A stretch of DNA of 64,000 bases from an uncultured Dehalococcoidia bacterium (GCA_958296115.1 OY282442.1:2772943-2836942); one strand, 5' to 3'. Shown: positions 27,937-36,599, numbered from the stretch's first letter. Notes: generated by a model not told the origin, from the letters alone. Translations and numbers: made by a program.

Positions 27937-29145
27937 CTAAGTGCTGTAGGCCGAGTTGAACGTAACGTACTCTTCCGTGAGGTCGCATCCCCACGCAGCG
28001 GCAACCGCGCTGCCCGTGTTCACGTTCACCCTGATCCGCACGTCGGGCACGCTCATCGCGCTCACCACAGCGTCCCTAAGATATGCAACCGCCTTGCCCT
28101 CGTGGACGATGTGGATGTCGTTGATGAAGATGTCCACCTGCGACTCCTCGAAGTCTATCCCGCTCTTCCCAAGGGCCATCATCACGCGGCCCCAGTTCGG
28201 GTCGCGCCCGTGTACCATTGCCTTGACCAGCAGCGAGCCCGCTATCTCTCTCGCCGCCTTTCGCGCCTGGCGGAGACTGCGCGCGCCCTCCACCACCGCT
28301 TCTATCAGCCGCTGCGCGCCCTCGCCATCCCTGGCAAGCTCCTTGGCAAGCTCGGTCGAAACGTACCCCAGCGCCTCACGCAGAGCGTCCGCGCCCTCCG
28401 AGCCTGCCGTTATCTCGGTCCCGCCGGCCGCGCCGTTCGCCATGAGTATCACGGTGTCGTTCGTACTCTGGTCCCCGTCCACGTCTATCATGTTGAACGA
28501 GGCGTCCACGGCCTCCCGCAGCGCATCGGACAGAAACCCACGCTCGATAGGCGCGTCCGTCGAGATGAAGCACAGCATAGTCGCCATGTTGGGATGGATC
28601 ATGCCCACCCCCTTCGCCGCTCCGCCGACGGTCACGCGGCGGCCGGCTATCTCCAGCGACACCGCGACCTCCTTGGGGCGCGTGTCCGTGGTCATTATCG
28701 CCCGGGCGAACTCGCTGCCGCCGCTCTCCCTGAGCCGCACGTTGCCGATCCCCTGCCGGATCAAGGCCATCGGCAGCTCCACGCCGATCATGCCGGTGCT
28801 CGCCGCCAGCACGTCTTCCTCCTCAACCCCGACGTGCCGCGCCGCCAATGCCGTCATCTCCTTCGCGTCCAGCAGCCCCTGCTCACCCACGCAACAGTTG
28901 GCGCAGCCGCTGTTCGCAACCACGGCGCGAGCGACTCCCCTGGCCGCACGCTCGCGGCTCAACGTCACCGACGGCGATACGACCTTGTTCGTCGAGAAAG
29001 TCGCCGCCACCGCCGCTGGACGGTCGGAGAGGAGAATCCCAAGGTCGAGGTTGCCCTCTCCCGCCGTCTTCACGCCGGCGTAGGTCCCGCCCGCCTTGAA
29101 GCCGCGCGCGGACGTTACACCGCCGCCTTGAAGCACCTCTATCAT
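27937..29145 (-). CDS. argJ: Bifunctional glutamate N-acetyltransferase / amino-acid acetyltransferase
   Basis: The open frame begins further upstream, but the ATG at 29145 (MIEVLQGGGVTSARGFKAGG) has GGAAGGTGAG directly before it and starts exactly where ArgJ proteins start. The 402 residues contain the self-cleavage site MIHPNMATMLCFISTD; cleavage before the threonine gives alpha and beta chains and frees the nucleophile. ARGFKAGGTYAGVK and the C-terminal AVAAAWGCDLTEEYV fit. It catalyses the first and fifth arginine steps by acetyl recycling. First gene of the minus-strand arginine group. Confidence 0.95.
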   Translation of the reverse strand: MIEVLQGGGVTSARGFKAGGTYAGVKTAGEGNLDLGILLSDRPAAVAATFSTNKVVSPSVTLSRERAARGVARAVVANSGCANCCVGEQGLLDAKEMTALAARHVGVEEEDVLAASTGMIGVELPMALIRQGIGNVRLRESGGSEFARAIMTTDTRPKEVAVSLEIAGRRVTVGGAAKGVGMIHPNMATMLCFISTDAPIERGFLSDALREAVDASFNMIDVDGDQSTNDTVILMANGAAGGTEITAGSEGADALREALGYVSTELAKELARDGEGAQRLIEAVVEGARSLRQARKAAREIAGSLLVKAMVHGRDPNWGRVMMALGKSGIDFEESQVDIFINDIHIVHEGKAVAYLRDAVVSAMSVPDVRIRVNVNTGSAVAAAWGCDLTEEYVTFNSAYST

Positions 29146-29209
29146 CTCACCTTCCAAATGAGTGTACTGGTCGCGCCCGACACGCCTTTGAACGCCCGGC
29201 GCGCGTAGC

Positions 29210-29218
29210 AGTATATCA
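29210..29218 (-). promoter_or_regulatory. Extended -10 promoter for argJ
   Basis: On the minus strand the sequence reads TGATATACT, a TGn extended -10 with TATACT, about 65 bases upstream of the argJ start and inside the 143-base divergent gap with the SbcD-like gene. No good -35 is visible, which fits an extended -10 promoter. A TAAAAT at 29253-29258 on the plus strand may serve the SbcD gene. Confidence 0.45.
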
Positions 29219-29288
29219 TACGCCATCGGCATGAATCGAAACCCAATTCTGGTAAAATAGGACTCATAGAGGCTCAATTGCAGAAATC

Positions 29289-30521
29289 ATGCGCATAGTT
29301 CACTTTGCCGACGTGCATATTGGCGTGGAGAACTACGGGCGGCCTGACCCTGAGACCGGCCTGTCCACCCGCCTCCTCGACTTCCTTGCCACCTTGGACG
29401 AGGTGGTGGACTACGCCATCGAAAATGGCGCGGACCTCGCCCTGTTCTGCGGCGACGCCTACAAGAGCCGCGACCCCAGCCAGACGCACCAGCGCGAGTT
29501 CGCCAAGCGCGTCGTCCGCCTCGCGTCAGCCGGCGTTCCAGTGTTCCTGCTGGTCGGCAATCACGACATGCCGTTCACCGCAGGCCGCGCAAGCGCCCTC
29601 GAAATCTTCCCCACCCTCGACGTCGAAAACGTCTACATAGGGGACACCCTGGGGATCTACCGCGTTCAGACGGAATCCGGCCCCGTACAGGCGCTCGCCC
29701 TGCCCTGGATCAGGCGCAGCGCATATCTGGCCCGCGAGGATACCCGCGGCATGACGCCGGACCAGATCAACGAGGCCATCCAGGCCCGCCTGACCCAGGC
29801 CATACTCGCCCGCGTCGAGGAGCTCGACCCCGATGTCCCGGCGGTGTTCGCCGGGCACGTCTCCGTGAGCCAGGCGGTTACCAGCTCCGAGCAGTCCATG
29901 ATGTTGGGACGCGACCACGTCCTCTTGCACAGCAACGTCGCCCTTCCTCAGTTCGACTACGTGGCGCTTGGACATATCCACCGACACCAGCAGTGGGGCC
30001 GCGAGCCGCGGGTTGTCTATGCGGGAAGCTTGCAGCGCGTGGACTTCGGCGAGGAAGATGACGACAAGGGCTTCTGCGTGGTTGACCTGGACCCCTCGCT
30101 GCCGCAGGGCAAGCGCGAAACGGGGTTCGAGTTCGTGCAAGTCAACGCCCGCCGCTTCGTCACCGTGTCCGTCACCATCCAGCGCGGCGACCTGGACCCG
30201 ACCGCGACCGTCATCAGGGCCATCCAGAACAGCCATTTCGAGGACGCAGTCGTGCGGGCGCTGATCAGGGCGCCTGCCGACCTGGTGGGCCATATTCGAG
30301 AGGCCGATATCCGCGGGGCGCTGGAGGGCGCCCACTACGTCGCGGCTATCTCGCGGGAGGTCGCCGAGCAGGCGCGGACAAGGCTCGGGGCTGACCATCC
30401 ACAGGCCCTGGATCCGCGCGAAGCCCTTCGCCTGTATCTGGTGAGCCGAAACGTGGCAGAGGACCGCGCCAAGACCCTCATCAGCCACGCTACGAGCCTG
30501 ATGGAGGAGCCGGAGGAGTAG
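29289..30521 (+). CDS. SbcD/Mre11-like DNA repair exonuclease
   Basis: A 410-residue calcineurin-like phosphoesterase. All metal motifs are present: MRIVHFADVHIG (DxH), FCGDAYKSRDPS (GDxxD-like), VGNHDMP (GNHD), AGHVSVS and ALGHIHRH (GHxH). The C-terminal part fits the SbcD capping domain. SbcD works with the SbcC ATPase on DNA ends and hairpins; no sbcC follows here. The start ATG lacks a clear Shine-Dalgarno sequence. Confidence 0.88.
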   Translation: MRIVHFADVHIGVENYGRPDPETGLSTRLLDFLATLDEVVDYAIENGADLALFCGDAYKSRDPSQTHQREFAKRVVRLASAGVPVFLLVGNHDMPFTAGRASALEIFPTLDVENVYIGDTLGIYRVQTESGPVQALALPWIRRSAYLAREDTRGMTPDQINEAIQARLTQAILARVEELDPDVPAVFAGHVSVSQAVTSSEQSMMLGRDHVLLHSNVALPQFDYVALGHIHRHQQWGREPRVVYAGSLQRVDFGEEDDDKGFCVVDLDPSLPQGKRETGFEFVQVNARRFVTVSVTIQRGDLDPTATVIRAIQNSHFEDAVVRALIRAPADLVGHIREADIRGALEGAHYVAAISREVAEQARTRLGADHPQALDPREALRLYLVSRNVAEDRAKTLISHATSLMEEPEE

Positions 30522-30538
30522 CCGAGACTTGGCCGATT

Positions 30539-30555
30539 CGGCGCAACACGCGCCG
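30539..30555 (+). other. Hairpin between the SbcD-like and TlpA-like genes
   Basis: CGGCGC, AACAC, GCGCCG forms a perfect 6-bp stem with a five-base loop, 18 bases after the SbcD stop. There is no T-run, so it is at best a weak terminator or an mRNA processing structure. Confidence 0.35.
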
Positions 30556-30599
30556 GGCGGCTCTTGCACCGTATCGAGGCGCGGCCACACTCAATACAG

Positions 30600-31190
30600 A
30601 TGATGACACCCAAAGACAAGCCCGACAGATCGCCGATTACCAGGTTCCTTGCCGCGGCCTGGCCCCTGCTGCTGGCGCTCTTGCTTGTAATCATAGGCTG
30701 GGTCGTCTTCGCGTCCTGCTCGGCCCTGGCCCCCGACGAGCCCGCGGAGAGCGGCGGACCTGCCGCGGCGGACTTCGAGATAGAGGTTTTCGGCAACGAG
30801 AACTACGAGAAGGGCGAGGTCGTGCGGCTGTCTCAGTTCGCCGGTCAACCGGTCCTAATCAATTTCTGGTACCCGTCGTGCCCGCCGTGCCGCCTCGAGA
30901 TGCCGGACCTCGAGGCGACGTGGCGGAAGCACAGGGAGGACGGCCTCCAGCTCATAGGCATACAATCGCTCTCGTTGGACACTATCGAAGAGGGTCAGGA
31001 CTTCGTGGATGAGTTCGGCATTACCTACGCAATCGGCCCCGACACAGAGTCGGAGATACTTATAGACTACAACGCGGTTAGCTGGCCCACGAGCGTCTTC
31101 CTGAACAAGGACCATGAGATAGTCCGCACGTGGGCAGGCGTGCTGACCGAAGAGAAGCTGGACGAGATAGTTACGCCGTTGCTGCGATAG
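30600..31190 (+). CDS. Membrane-anchored thioredoxin-like protein (TlpA/ResA type)
   Basis: Start taken as the ATG at 30600 (MMTPKDKPDRS); a TTG at 30564 in frame would add 12 residues. A membrane anchor spans about residues 17-38 (LAAAWPLLLALLLVIIGWVV), then the thioredoxin fold with active site SCPPC (C94, C97) in NFWYPSCPPCRLEMPDLE and the cis-proline region WPTSVFLNKD. It is exposed outside the membrane and would reduce or oxidise thiols in cytochrome or other exported proteins. Followed 65 bases later by a CopD-like membrane protein. Confidence 0.87.
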   Translation: MMTPKDKPDRSPITRFLAAAWPLLLALLLVIIGWVVFASCSALAPDEPAESGGPAAADFEIEVFGNENYEKGEVVRLSQFAGQPVLINFWYPSCPPCRLEMPDLEATWRKHREDGLQLIGIQSLSLDTIEEGQDFVDEFGITYAIGPDTESEILIDYNAVSWPTSVFLNKDHEIVRTWAGVLTEEKLDEIVTPLLR

Positions 31191-31241
31191 CGCCAGCCCG
31201 TCAAGGCTATTCATTGGGGGCAGGTCGAGCGGCGCGACCGC

Positions 31242-31247
31242 TATAAT
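31242..31247 (+). promoter_or_regulatory. -10 element for the CopD-like gene (leaderless)
   Basis: TATAAT ends eight bases before the ATG at 31256, and no Shine-Dalgarno sequence precedes that ATG. The arrangement matches the ones at 15383 and 36600 and suggests a leaderless or almost leaderless message. Confidence 0.5.
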
Positions 31248-31255
31248 CCTTCACC

Positions 31256-31753
31256 ATGAGCGCAAGCGACCTCTTCCTGCTGGTTGTGCGATGGCTCCAC
31301 GTGGTCTCGGCCGCCGCGTGGGTGGGCGGCAGTATCTTCTACCTAGTCGTCCTGCGCCCGGCCCTCAAGCGAAATCCGGACACGCCCCGCGGACTGGTCT
31401 CGGCGGCCGGGGCGGAGTTCAAGACACTGGTCGACGCCTGCATAATCGTGCTGGTCGCCACGGGCGCGGTCCTGGCATTCGACAGGCTGACGGAGCGCGC
31501 GGTGGACACGGCCTACGCCGCCACGCTCGCGGTCAAGGTCGTCTTGTCGGTGTGGATGTTCGTACAGGTGCAGATACAAAGGCGCAGGGCCGCCTTCCTG
31601 GAGGCGTTCGGACGCCTGGAGGAGCCGCCGCCAGCCGGCCTGAAGCGCCTGGGACGCGCCGTCTCAGGCTACAATGTCCTGGTGATAGTAGGGATCGCCG
31701 TCTTACTCCTGTCAGAACTGCTAGGAGCTCTATTCGAAAGGGGACTGAGGTAG
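31256..31753 (+). CDS. CopD-like four-helix membrane protein
   Basis: A 165-residue protein with four hydrophobic segments (residues about 5-30, 60-78, 85-105 and 138-158). The first helix has RWLHVVSAAAWVGGSIFYLVVLRP, the histidine/tryptophan/glycine pattern of the CopD (copper resistance D) family domain. Its role, copper handling or a heme/redox membrane function, is inferred from this motif only. A tiny zinc protein follows four bases after its stop. Confidence 0.78.
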   Translation: MSASDLFLLVVRWLHVVSAAAWVGGSIFYLVVLRPALKRNPDTPRGLVSAAGAEFKTLVDACIIVLVATGAVLAFDRLTERAVDTAYAATLAVKVVLSVWMFVQVQIQRRRAAFLEAFGRLEEPPPAGLKRLGRAVSGYNVLVIVGIAVLLLSELLGALFERGLR

Positions 31754-31757
31754 ACCC

Positions 31758-31946
31758 GTGAAGCCCGATTTGATGGAGATATTGGCCTGCCCCGTCTGCA
31801 AGGGCGAGCTGGAGTTGGCCGTAACCAGAGAAGACGCTGACAGCGGCGAGATAATCGAAGGCAGTCTCCACTGCCCGCAGTGCGTCGAGACCTACCCCAT
31901 CTCGGAGACCATCCCGAACCTGCTGCCGCCGGATATGCGCGGTTAG
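31758..31946 (+). CDS. Trm112-like zinc-binding protein
   Basis: A 62-residue protein starting at a GTG with GAGG eight bases before it. It has two CxxC pairs, LACPVCKGELEL and LHCPQCVETYPI, and the closing IPNLLPPDM typical of the Trm112/UPF0434 family. In eukaryotes Trm112 activates methyltransferases; bacterial members are of unknown role. It ends convergently against folK, overlapping by four bases. Confidence 0.87.
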   Translation: MKPDLMEILACPVCKGELELAVTREDADSGEIIEGSLHCPQCVETYPISETIPNLLPPDMRG

Positions 31947-32410
31947 CCCTCCCGCCGTTCGAGCCGCGCCAGGAGCTCCGCTATAGTCGCGCCCAGGACC
32001 GGATGCTCGTATGCGGGAGCCAGGTCCGCGAGCGGGCGCAGCGCGAACTCCCGCTCTGCCATTCGCGGATGCGGCAGCGTGAGCAGGGGCGTCTCGATGA
32101 CCCAGCGCCCGTATAGGAGCATGTCTATGTCTATGGCCCGCGGCGCGTTCAGGAAGGCGCGCGTCCCGGATGTCTCGCGCTGGATGCGAAGAACCTCGTC
32201 GAGCAACCGGAATGGGTCGAGCCGTGTCCACAGTCCGCACACGGCGTTCAGGAACGCGGGCTGCCCGGCGAACCCGGCGGGCTCGGTCTCGTAGATCGGC
32301 GACAGCCGGACCCCTGACGACACTCCGCGCAGCATCTCCACCGCCCTGTGGATGTTCGCCCGGCGGTCGCCCAGGTTCGACCCCAAGCCGAGATAGACCT
32401 CAGCCTGCAT
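31943..32410 (-). CDS. folK: 2-Amino-4-hydroxy-6-hydroxymethyldihydropteridine diphosphokinase
   Basis: Start at 32410 (MQAEVYLGLGSNLGDR), which overlaps the folP stop as TGATG; the open frame upstream is inside folP. The 155 residues hold YLGLGSNLGDRRANI, SPIYETEPAG, FLNAVCGL and the signature APRAIDIDMLLYG with its two metal aspartates, then LTLPHPRMAEREFALRPL. The enzyme pyrophosphorylates the pterin before coupling by FolP, so the two genes act in sequence in folate synthesis. Confidence 0.95.
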   Translation of the reverse strand: MQAEVYLGLGSNLGDRRANIHRAVEMLRGVSSGVRLSPIYETEPAGFAGQPAFLNAVCGLWTRLDPFRLLDEVLRIQRETSGTRAFLNAPRAIDIDMLLYGRWVIETPLLTLPHPRMAEREFALRPLADLAPAYEHPVLGATIAELLARLERREG

Positions 32411-33282
32411 CAGCCCGCGCTCCATCCCCGCACGACTGCGTCGCTCATGCGGGCGACCCTCACCATCTCCTTGACGTCGTGGACGCGCACGATGTCGGCC
32501 CCTCCCGCTATGGACAGGGCCACGGTTGCCGCCGTTCCCTCCACGCGCTCTTCGACTGGCAGGTCGAGCACGTAGCCGATGGTGGACTTTCTCGACGCGC
32601 CGACGAGGAGGGGCTGGCCGAGGGCGTCGAACTCGTCGAGCCTGCGGAGTATCTCCAGGTTGTTCTCCGCAGTCTTGCCGAATCCTATTCCAGGGTCCAG
32701 CGCGATGCGCTCGCGCGGAACGCCGGCATCCACGGCCTGGTCCCTGAGCCATTCGAGCCTAGATATGACATCCGGCACGACGTCGTCGTAGCGCGTATGG
32801 TCCTGGTTATGCATGAGCGCGACGTGGACGCCGAGTTCGGCTGCGACGGACGCCATGCCAGGGTCGCGCCGGAGCGCCCATACGTCGTTGATCATGGCCG
32901 CGCCCGCCGCGACGGCCTCGCGCGCCACCTCGGCCTTGTGCGTGTCGATGCTGATGGGCAGGGCGACGTCCCGCGCAATCGCCCCTATCACGGGCAGAAC
33001 GCGTGACATCTCCTCGTCCGCCGAAACGGGCTCGGAGCCTGCGTAGATGGACGGCGGGCGCGTGGACTCGCCGCCCACGTCTATTATGTCCGCTCCCCAC
33101 TCCTCGAACGAGCGCGCCTGCGCCAGGGCCGCTTCTACGTTGCCGCCCACGCCGTCGCCGGAGAACGAGTCAGGCGTGGCGTTGATGACGCCCATGACGT
33201 AGGTGCGAGAGCCCCACTGGAAGAGCGCATCCCCTATCCTGGCCGCGCCCCGCCGGAAGGATCCGGATTCGTGAACGTACAA
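32410..33282 (-). CDS. folP: Dihydropteroate synthase
   Basis: A 290-residue TIM-barrel enzyme with VMGVINATPDSFSGDG, IIDVGGESTRPPS, ISIDTHKAEVA, MINDVWALR, DPGIGFGKTAENN, LVGASRKSTIG and RVHDVKEMVR, all the pterin- and pABA-binding motifs. It joins the pterin pyrophosphate to p-aminobenzoate. Divergent from the acyl-CoA carboxylase gene. The first 20 residues are poorly conserved and the true start could be slightly downstream. Confidence 0.96.
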   Translation of the reverse strand: MYVHESGSFRRGAARIGDALFQWGSRTYVMGVINATPDSFSGDGVGGNVEAALAQARSFEEWGADIIDVGGESTRPPSIYAGSEPVSADEEMSRVLPVIGAIARDVALPISIDTHKAEVAREAVAAGAAMINDVWALRRDPGMASVAAELGVHVALMHNQDHTRYDDVVPDVISRLEWLRDQAVDAGVPRERIALDPGIGFGKTAENNLEILRRLDEFDALGQPLLVGASRKSTIGYVLDLPVEERVEGTAATVALSIAGGADIVRVHDVKEMVRVARMSDAVVRGWSAG

Positions 33283-33365
33283 GGCTCGACTCCTTGATAG
33301 AGATTCCCACCATCTGGTAAGTTTGACGTCGACGATTATTCCAGAGAACCTAGGGGCGAATCAAC

Positions 33366-34922
33366 GTGGCCGCAACAAGCAGGACCGACGACAAGCTGGA
33401 AGACCTTCGGCGGAAGCGCGGTGAGTCCCAGCTAGGCGGCGGGCAGAGGAGGATCGACGCGCAGCGCGGCAAGGGCAAGATGACCGCCCGCGAGCGCATC
33501 GCCATGCTGATGGACAGCGGCAGCTTCCAGGAGATTGACCCGTTCGTGGTCCACCAGTCCACCGAGTTCGGGCTCGACCGACAGCGGTACCTGGGCGACT
33601 CAGTCGTGACGGGTTACGGCAAGGTGGACGAACGCCTGACCTTCGTCTACGCGCAGGACTTCACCGTCATGGGAGGGTCGCTGTCCAACGCAGCCGCGCA
33701 GAAGATCTGCAAGGTGATGGACCACGCGGTGGCAACCGGAGCGCCAATCGTGGGCCTGATAGACTCCGGAGGAGCGCGCATCCAGGAAGGCGTTGACTCG
33801 CTCTCGGGCTACAGCGACATCTTCCTACGCAACGTCCGCGCGTCCGGCGTCATACCCCAAATATCGGCTGTATTCGGCCCCGCCGCCGGCGGCGCAAGCT
33901 ACTCACCGGCCCTGACCGACTACGTGATGATGGTGAGGGGGCAAGGACAGCTGTACATCACAGGCCCCGACGTCATCAAGGCCGTGACGGGGGAAGACAT
34001 CACCCACGAGGCGCTGGGCGGGGCCGAGAGCCACGCCAGCAAGAGCGGGGTGGCGCACTTCGACATTGATTCGGAGGAGGCTTGCATCAGCGCTATCAGT
34101 CTCCTGCTCAGCTTCCTGCCACAGAACAACATGGAGGAGCCCCCGCGCACGAACGCCCGCGACGCGAGCGTGGTAGAGGGCCTGACAGAAATTGTCCCGG
34201 ACTCGCCGAACCAGTCCTACAACATGCTCGACGTCATCAGCCGCGTGGTTGACGACGGCGGGTTCATGGAGGTCCACGCCAGCTACGCCCGCAACATCGT
34301 GGTCGGCCACGCGCGCATCGGGGGCCGGTCGGTGGGTATCGTGGCGAACCAGCCGGAGACGATGGCAGGCGTCCTGGACATCAACGCCTCGGTCAAGGCC
34401 GCCCGCTTCGTGCGCTTCTGCGACGCCTTCAACATACCCCTCGTAACCTTCATAGACGTGCCGGGATTCATGCCCGGCTCAGCCCAGGAGTACGGCGGGA
34501 TAATCAGGCACGGGGCAAAGCTCATATACGCCTACGCCGAAGCGACAGTGCCAAAGGTCAGCGTGCTGACCCGCAAGGCATACGGCGGCGCGTACATCGT
34601 CATGAGCAGCAAGAACTTGCGCGGCGACGTGAACTACTCCTGGCCCACCGGCGAGGTCGCTGTCATGGGCGCGGAGGGCGCGGTCAACATCATCCACCGT
34701 AGCGAGCTGAGGGACGCGGCGAACCCGGCCGCGGTGCGCTCCCAGCGCGTCGCGGAGTACCAGGAGCGCCTGATGAACCCATACGCAGCCGCCGGCCGCG
34801 GCCTCATAGACGACGTCATCGAGCCCCTAGAAACGCGCCCGAAGATCATCAGCGCCCTGGAGATGCTGGTCAACAAGCGCGAGGCCCTGCCGCCCAAGAA
34901 GCACGGCAGCATACCCCTATGA
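33366..34922 (+). CDS. Acyl-CoA (propionyl/methylmalonyl-type) carboxyltransferase beta subunit
   Basis: A 518-residue carboxyltransferase starting at a GTG (AGGGGCG upstream). It has the N-half crotonase fold with KMTARERIAMLMDSGSFQEI, IGLIDSGGARIQEGVDSLSGY and the oxyanion region GPAAGGASYSPAL, and the C-half with QPETMAGVLDINASVKAARF, VTFIDVPGFMPGSAQEYGGIIRHGAK and GGAYIVMSSK. It transfers carboxyl from carboxybiotin to an acyl-CoA; propionyl-CoA is most likely. A small protein is coupled by an ATGA overlap. The biotin carboxylase subunit is not in the window. Confidence 0.93.
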   Translation: MAATSRTDDKLEDLRRKRGESQLGGGQRRIDAQRGKGKMTARERIAMLMDSGSFQEIDPFVVHQSTEFGLDRQRYLGDSVVTGYGKVDERLTFVYAQDFTVMGGSLSNAAAQKICKVMDHAVATGAPIVGLIDSGGARIQEGVDSLSGYSDIFLRNVRASGVIPQISAVFGPAAGGASYSPALTDYVMMVRGQGQLYITGPDVIKAVTGEDITHEALGGAESHASKSGVAHFDIDSEEACISAISLLLSFLPQNNMEEPPRTNARDASVVEGLTEIVPDSPNQSYNMLDVISRVVDDGGFMEVHASYARNIVVGHARIGGRSVGIVANQPETMAGVLDINASVKAARFVRFCDAFNIPLVTFIDVPGFMPGSAQEYGGIIRHGAKLIYAYAEATVPKVSVLTRKAYGGAYIVMSSKNLRGDVNYSWPTGEVAVMGAEGAVNIIHRSELRDAANPAAVRSQRVAEYQERLMNPYAAAGRGLIDDVIEPLETRPKIISALEMLVNKREALPPKKHGSIPL

Positions 34923-35131
34923 CCAACGGCCGAGTCCTCGAACCCGATCTGCTCGCGGCTATCATGGCCGCGGTCCAGGCATATAGAGATGATGATGAGG
35001 CTGATGCCTTGGAGCGGAGGCCGGCGCGGCTCAGCCCGTGGAAGATGGCCGCGTGGCAGCCCTTGCGCGGGCGGATGCACGGGCTGGACATGGGCTGGCG
35101 CAGGGCGGGGCAAGATTCATGTATAATATAG
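34919..35131 (+). CDS. Small acyl-CoA carboxylase-associated protein (epsilon-like)
   Basis: A 70-residue protein whose ATG overlaps the carboxylase stop as ATGA. It has an acidic/helical start (LEPDLLAAIMAAVQAYRDDDEAD) and a C-terminal SPWKMAAWQPLRGRMHGLDMGWR, similar in style to the tryptophan/arginine tail of small accessory subunits of acyl-CoA carboxylases. The assignment rests on coupling and this tail; the protein could also be a short independent factor. Confidence 0.55.
   Translation: MTNGRVLEPDLLAAIMAAVQAYRDDDEADALERRPARLSPWKMAAWQPLRGRMHGLDMGWRRAGQDSCII
35122..35127 (+). promoter_or_regulatory. -10 element upstream of the zinc-ribbon/HEPN-like gene
   Basis: TATAAT lies 30 bases before the ATG at 35158, with GAGG near the start codon as ribosome site. 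It overlaps the end of the small carboxylase-associated gene, giving the less GC-rich downstream gene its own promoter. No clear -35. Confidence 0.5.
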
Positions 35132-35157
35132 GCCAAACTGTGAGGGAGTAGCAGAGG

Positions 35158-36045
35158 ATGAAAACCGTACCATCCAACGTCATCAAGGACTATCCTAGTA
35201 GGGGACCTCTTCAGCAGTTTCGCTTCGCTACGGCAATGGCATTTCATTGTTTCCGTTGCGGCCAGCCGAAGAAATCAAAACTGCATACAATCTATGATGG
35301 AGATTGGTCAAGGCGGCTTTGTAATGCCTGCTATGGGAATCTATTGTCTCTGTACTGTATCAAGGCTGGAACAGGCACGGATGACGAGAAAGCCGAGGAG
35401 TTGACTTCTCTGCTCCCTACTCTGGTTAGCATAGACGAGCGACGACAAGCAGAACGCCGGCTACTAATGGCAGAAACCCGTGCTGAGCACCTATCGACTG
35501 AAACGCTGCGCTTCCTTGCCACGGCCGAGCACGTGGCGGCACGACACCCCTCAGAGTTGGAATGGTCCCCGGCTATCATCGGCCTCTGCAAAGCAGTAGA
35601 GTCGGAGGTCGTGAACCGCCTAATTCAACCGCTTGCCCAACAGACCGCATCCTTGGATCTTACAGCCGACATGGAAGACAAAGATATTGGGCGAGTGGCT
35701 GCATTCTGTGCTGACCAGAATCGAAAATCGCCGGAATTGGGAGCAATTGCCCATTTTTTGCAGACTGTGACCCATAGTCAGCGCAGGCGTGGCACAAGTG
35801 AGCTAATAGGCGTGTTCTTGAGAATTTCAACTGATTATAAAGGTTCACAATGGCTTCTGGATCCATGCGGACTGCATCAATCAATCACTAAAATCACGAC
35901 GGGATTCAGAAACAAAGCAGCACATATTGATGAATTGAGTGAGGTTGACTACCATCAATGCCGTGAATTAGTCATGGGTTCCGACGGGATTCTTTGGAAA
36001 CTAAATGACTCTGTGGCAGGACTCCGACAGCGCCGAGCAATATAA
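35158..36045 (+). CDS. Zinc-ribbon protein with a C-terminal HEPN-like Rx4H motif
   Basis: A 295-residue protein of unknown family, visibly less GC-rich than its neighbours and with its own promoter. Near the N-terminus CFRCG and CNACYG (C31, C34, C55, C58) form a likely zinc ribbon. The middle is helical (IDERRQAERRLLMAETRAEHL). Near the end GFRNKAAHIDELS contains R251-x4-H256, the pattern of HEPN ribonuclease and Apea-like helical domains, set between helices as expected. No signal peptide. I infer a HEPN-type fold but cannot show catalysis. The arrestin-like gene starts 11 bases downstream. Composition suggests transfer. Confidence 0.72.
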   Translation: MKTVPSNVIKDYPSRGPLQQFRFATAMAFHCFRCGQPKKSKLHTIYDGDWSRRLCNACYGNLLSLYCIKAGTGTDDEKAEELTSLLPTLVSIDERRQAERRLLMAETRAEHLSTETLRFLATAEHVAARHPSELEWSPAIIGLCKAVESEVVNRLIQPLAQQTASLDLTADMEDKDIGRVAAFCADQNRKSPELGAIAHFLQTVTHSQRRRGTSELIGVFLRISTDYKGSQWLLDPCGLHQSITKITTGFRNKAAHIDELSEVDYHQCRELVMGSDGILWKLNDSVAGLRQRRAI

Positions 36046-36056
36046 AGGAGATTCGA

Positions 36057-36575
36057 ATGGTACACATACTCCATCCTATGGACCTGACCCTCGATTTCGA
36101 CGACCGCGCCTACCGGCTTGGCGATACGATAGCGATGAGCGTGGCGATGGAGGCGAGGGGGCCTGTCAAGGTTCGAGAAGCGAGCGTGGAGCTCGTGTGC
36201 GACCAGAAGTTCGCGGAGAGTTACACTGTCTCTGGGCCAGGGGCGTATTCGGGTCTGTCGCAGCCGTTGTCCGGCGGCAGACTGCCCCCGCGCCCAGACA
36301 TCCCCAGCAAGGTCGGCGACGAGCGAATCGAAAGCTACGCCCACAGCCGGGCCGTGTTCATGTCTGGGGAGGACTTGGATCCGGGCCCGGCGCGGCAACT
36401 CACAGTGCGTCTGCCCTTAGACGCTGCCCCGCCGCGCCGATGGGAAGACGCCAAGGCCCTCGAAGGCGACGCTGTGAGATCCTGGACCTTCACCTGGAGG
36501 CTCGTCGTCTCCGTGGACGTGGCCCGAGGCCGCGACGCAAGGGCCGAAAGACCGGTGAACATCCGAGCAAGATGA
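36057..36575 (+). CDS. Hypothetical beta-sandwich protein (arrestin-like)
   Basis: A 172-residue protein. The strand pattern LTLDFDDRAYRLGDTIAMSVAM and VREASVELVCDQKF recalls arrestin-like beta-sandwich domains such as those of sporulation-control-type proteins; no catalytic motif is visible. The final SWTFTWRLVVSVDVARGRDARAERPVNI is again strand-like. GGAG upstream of the ATG supports the start. It sits between the zinc-ribbon gene and the pyruvate carboxyltransferase gene. Function unknown. Confidence 0.65.
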   Translation: MVHILHPMDLTLDFDDRAYRLGDTIAMSVAMEARGPVKVREASVELVCDQKFAESYTVSGPGAYSGLSQPLSGGRLPPRPDIPSKVGDERIESYAHSRAVFMSGEDLDPGPARQLTVRLPLDAAPPRRWEDAKALEGDAVRSWTFTWRLVVSVDVARGRDARAERPVNIRAR

Positions 36576-36599
36576 GTCCGCACTGGCGGCCCAATTGGG

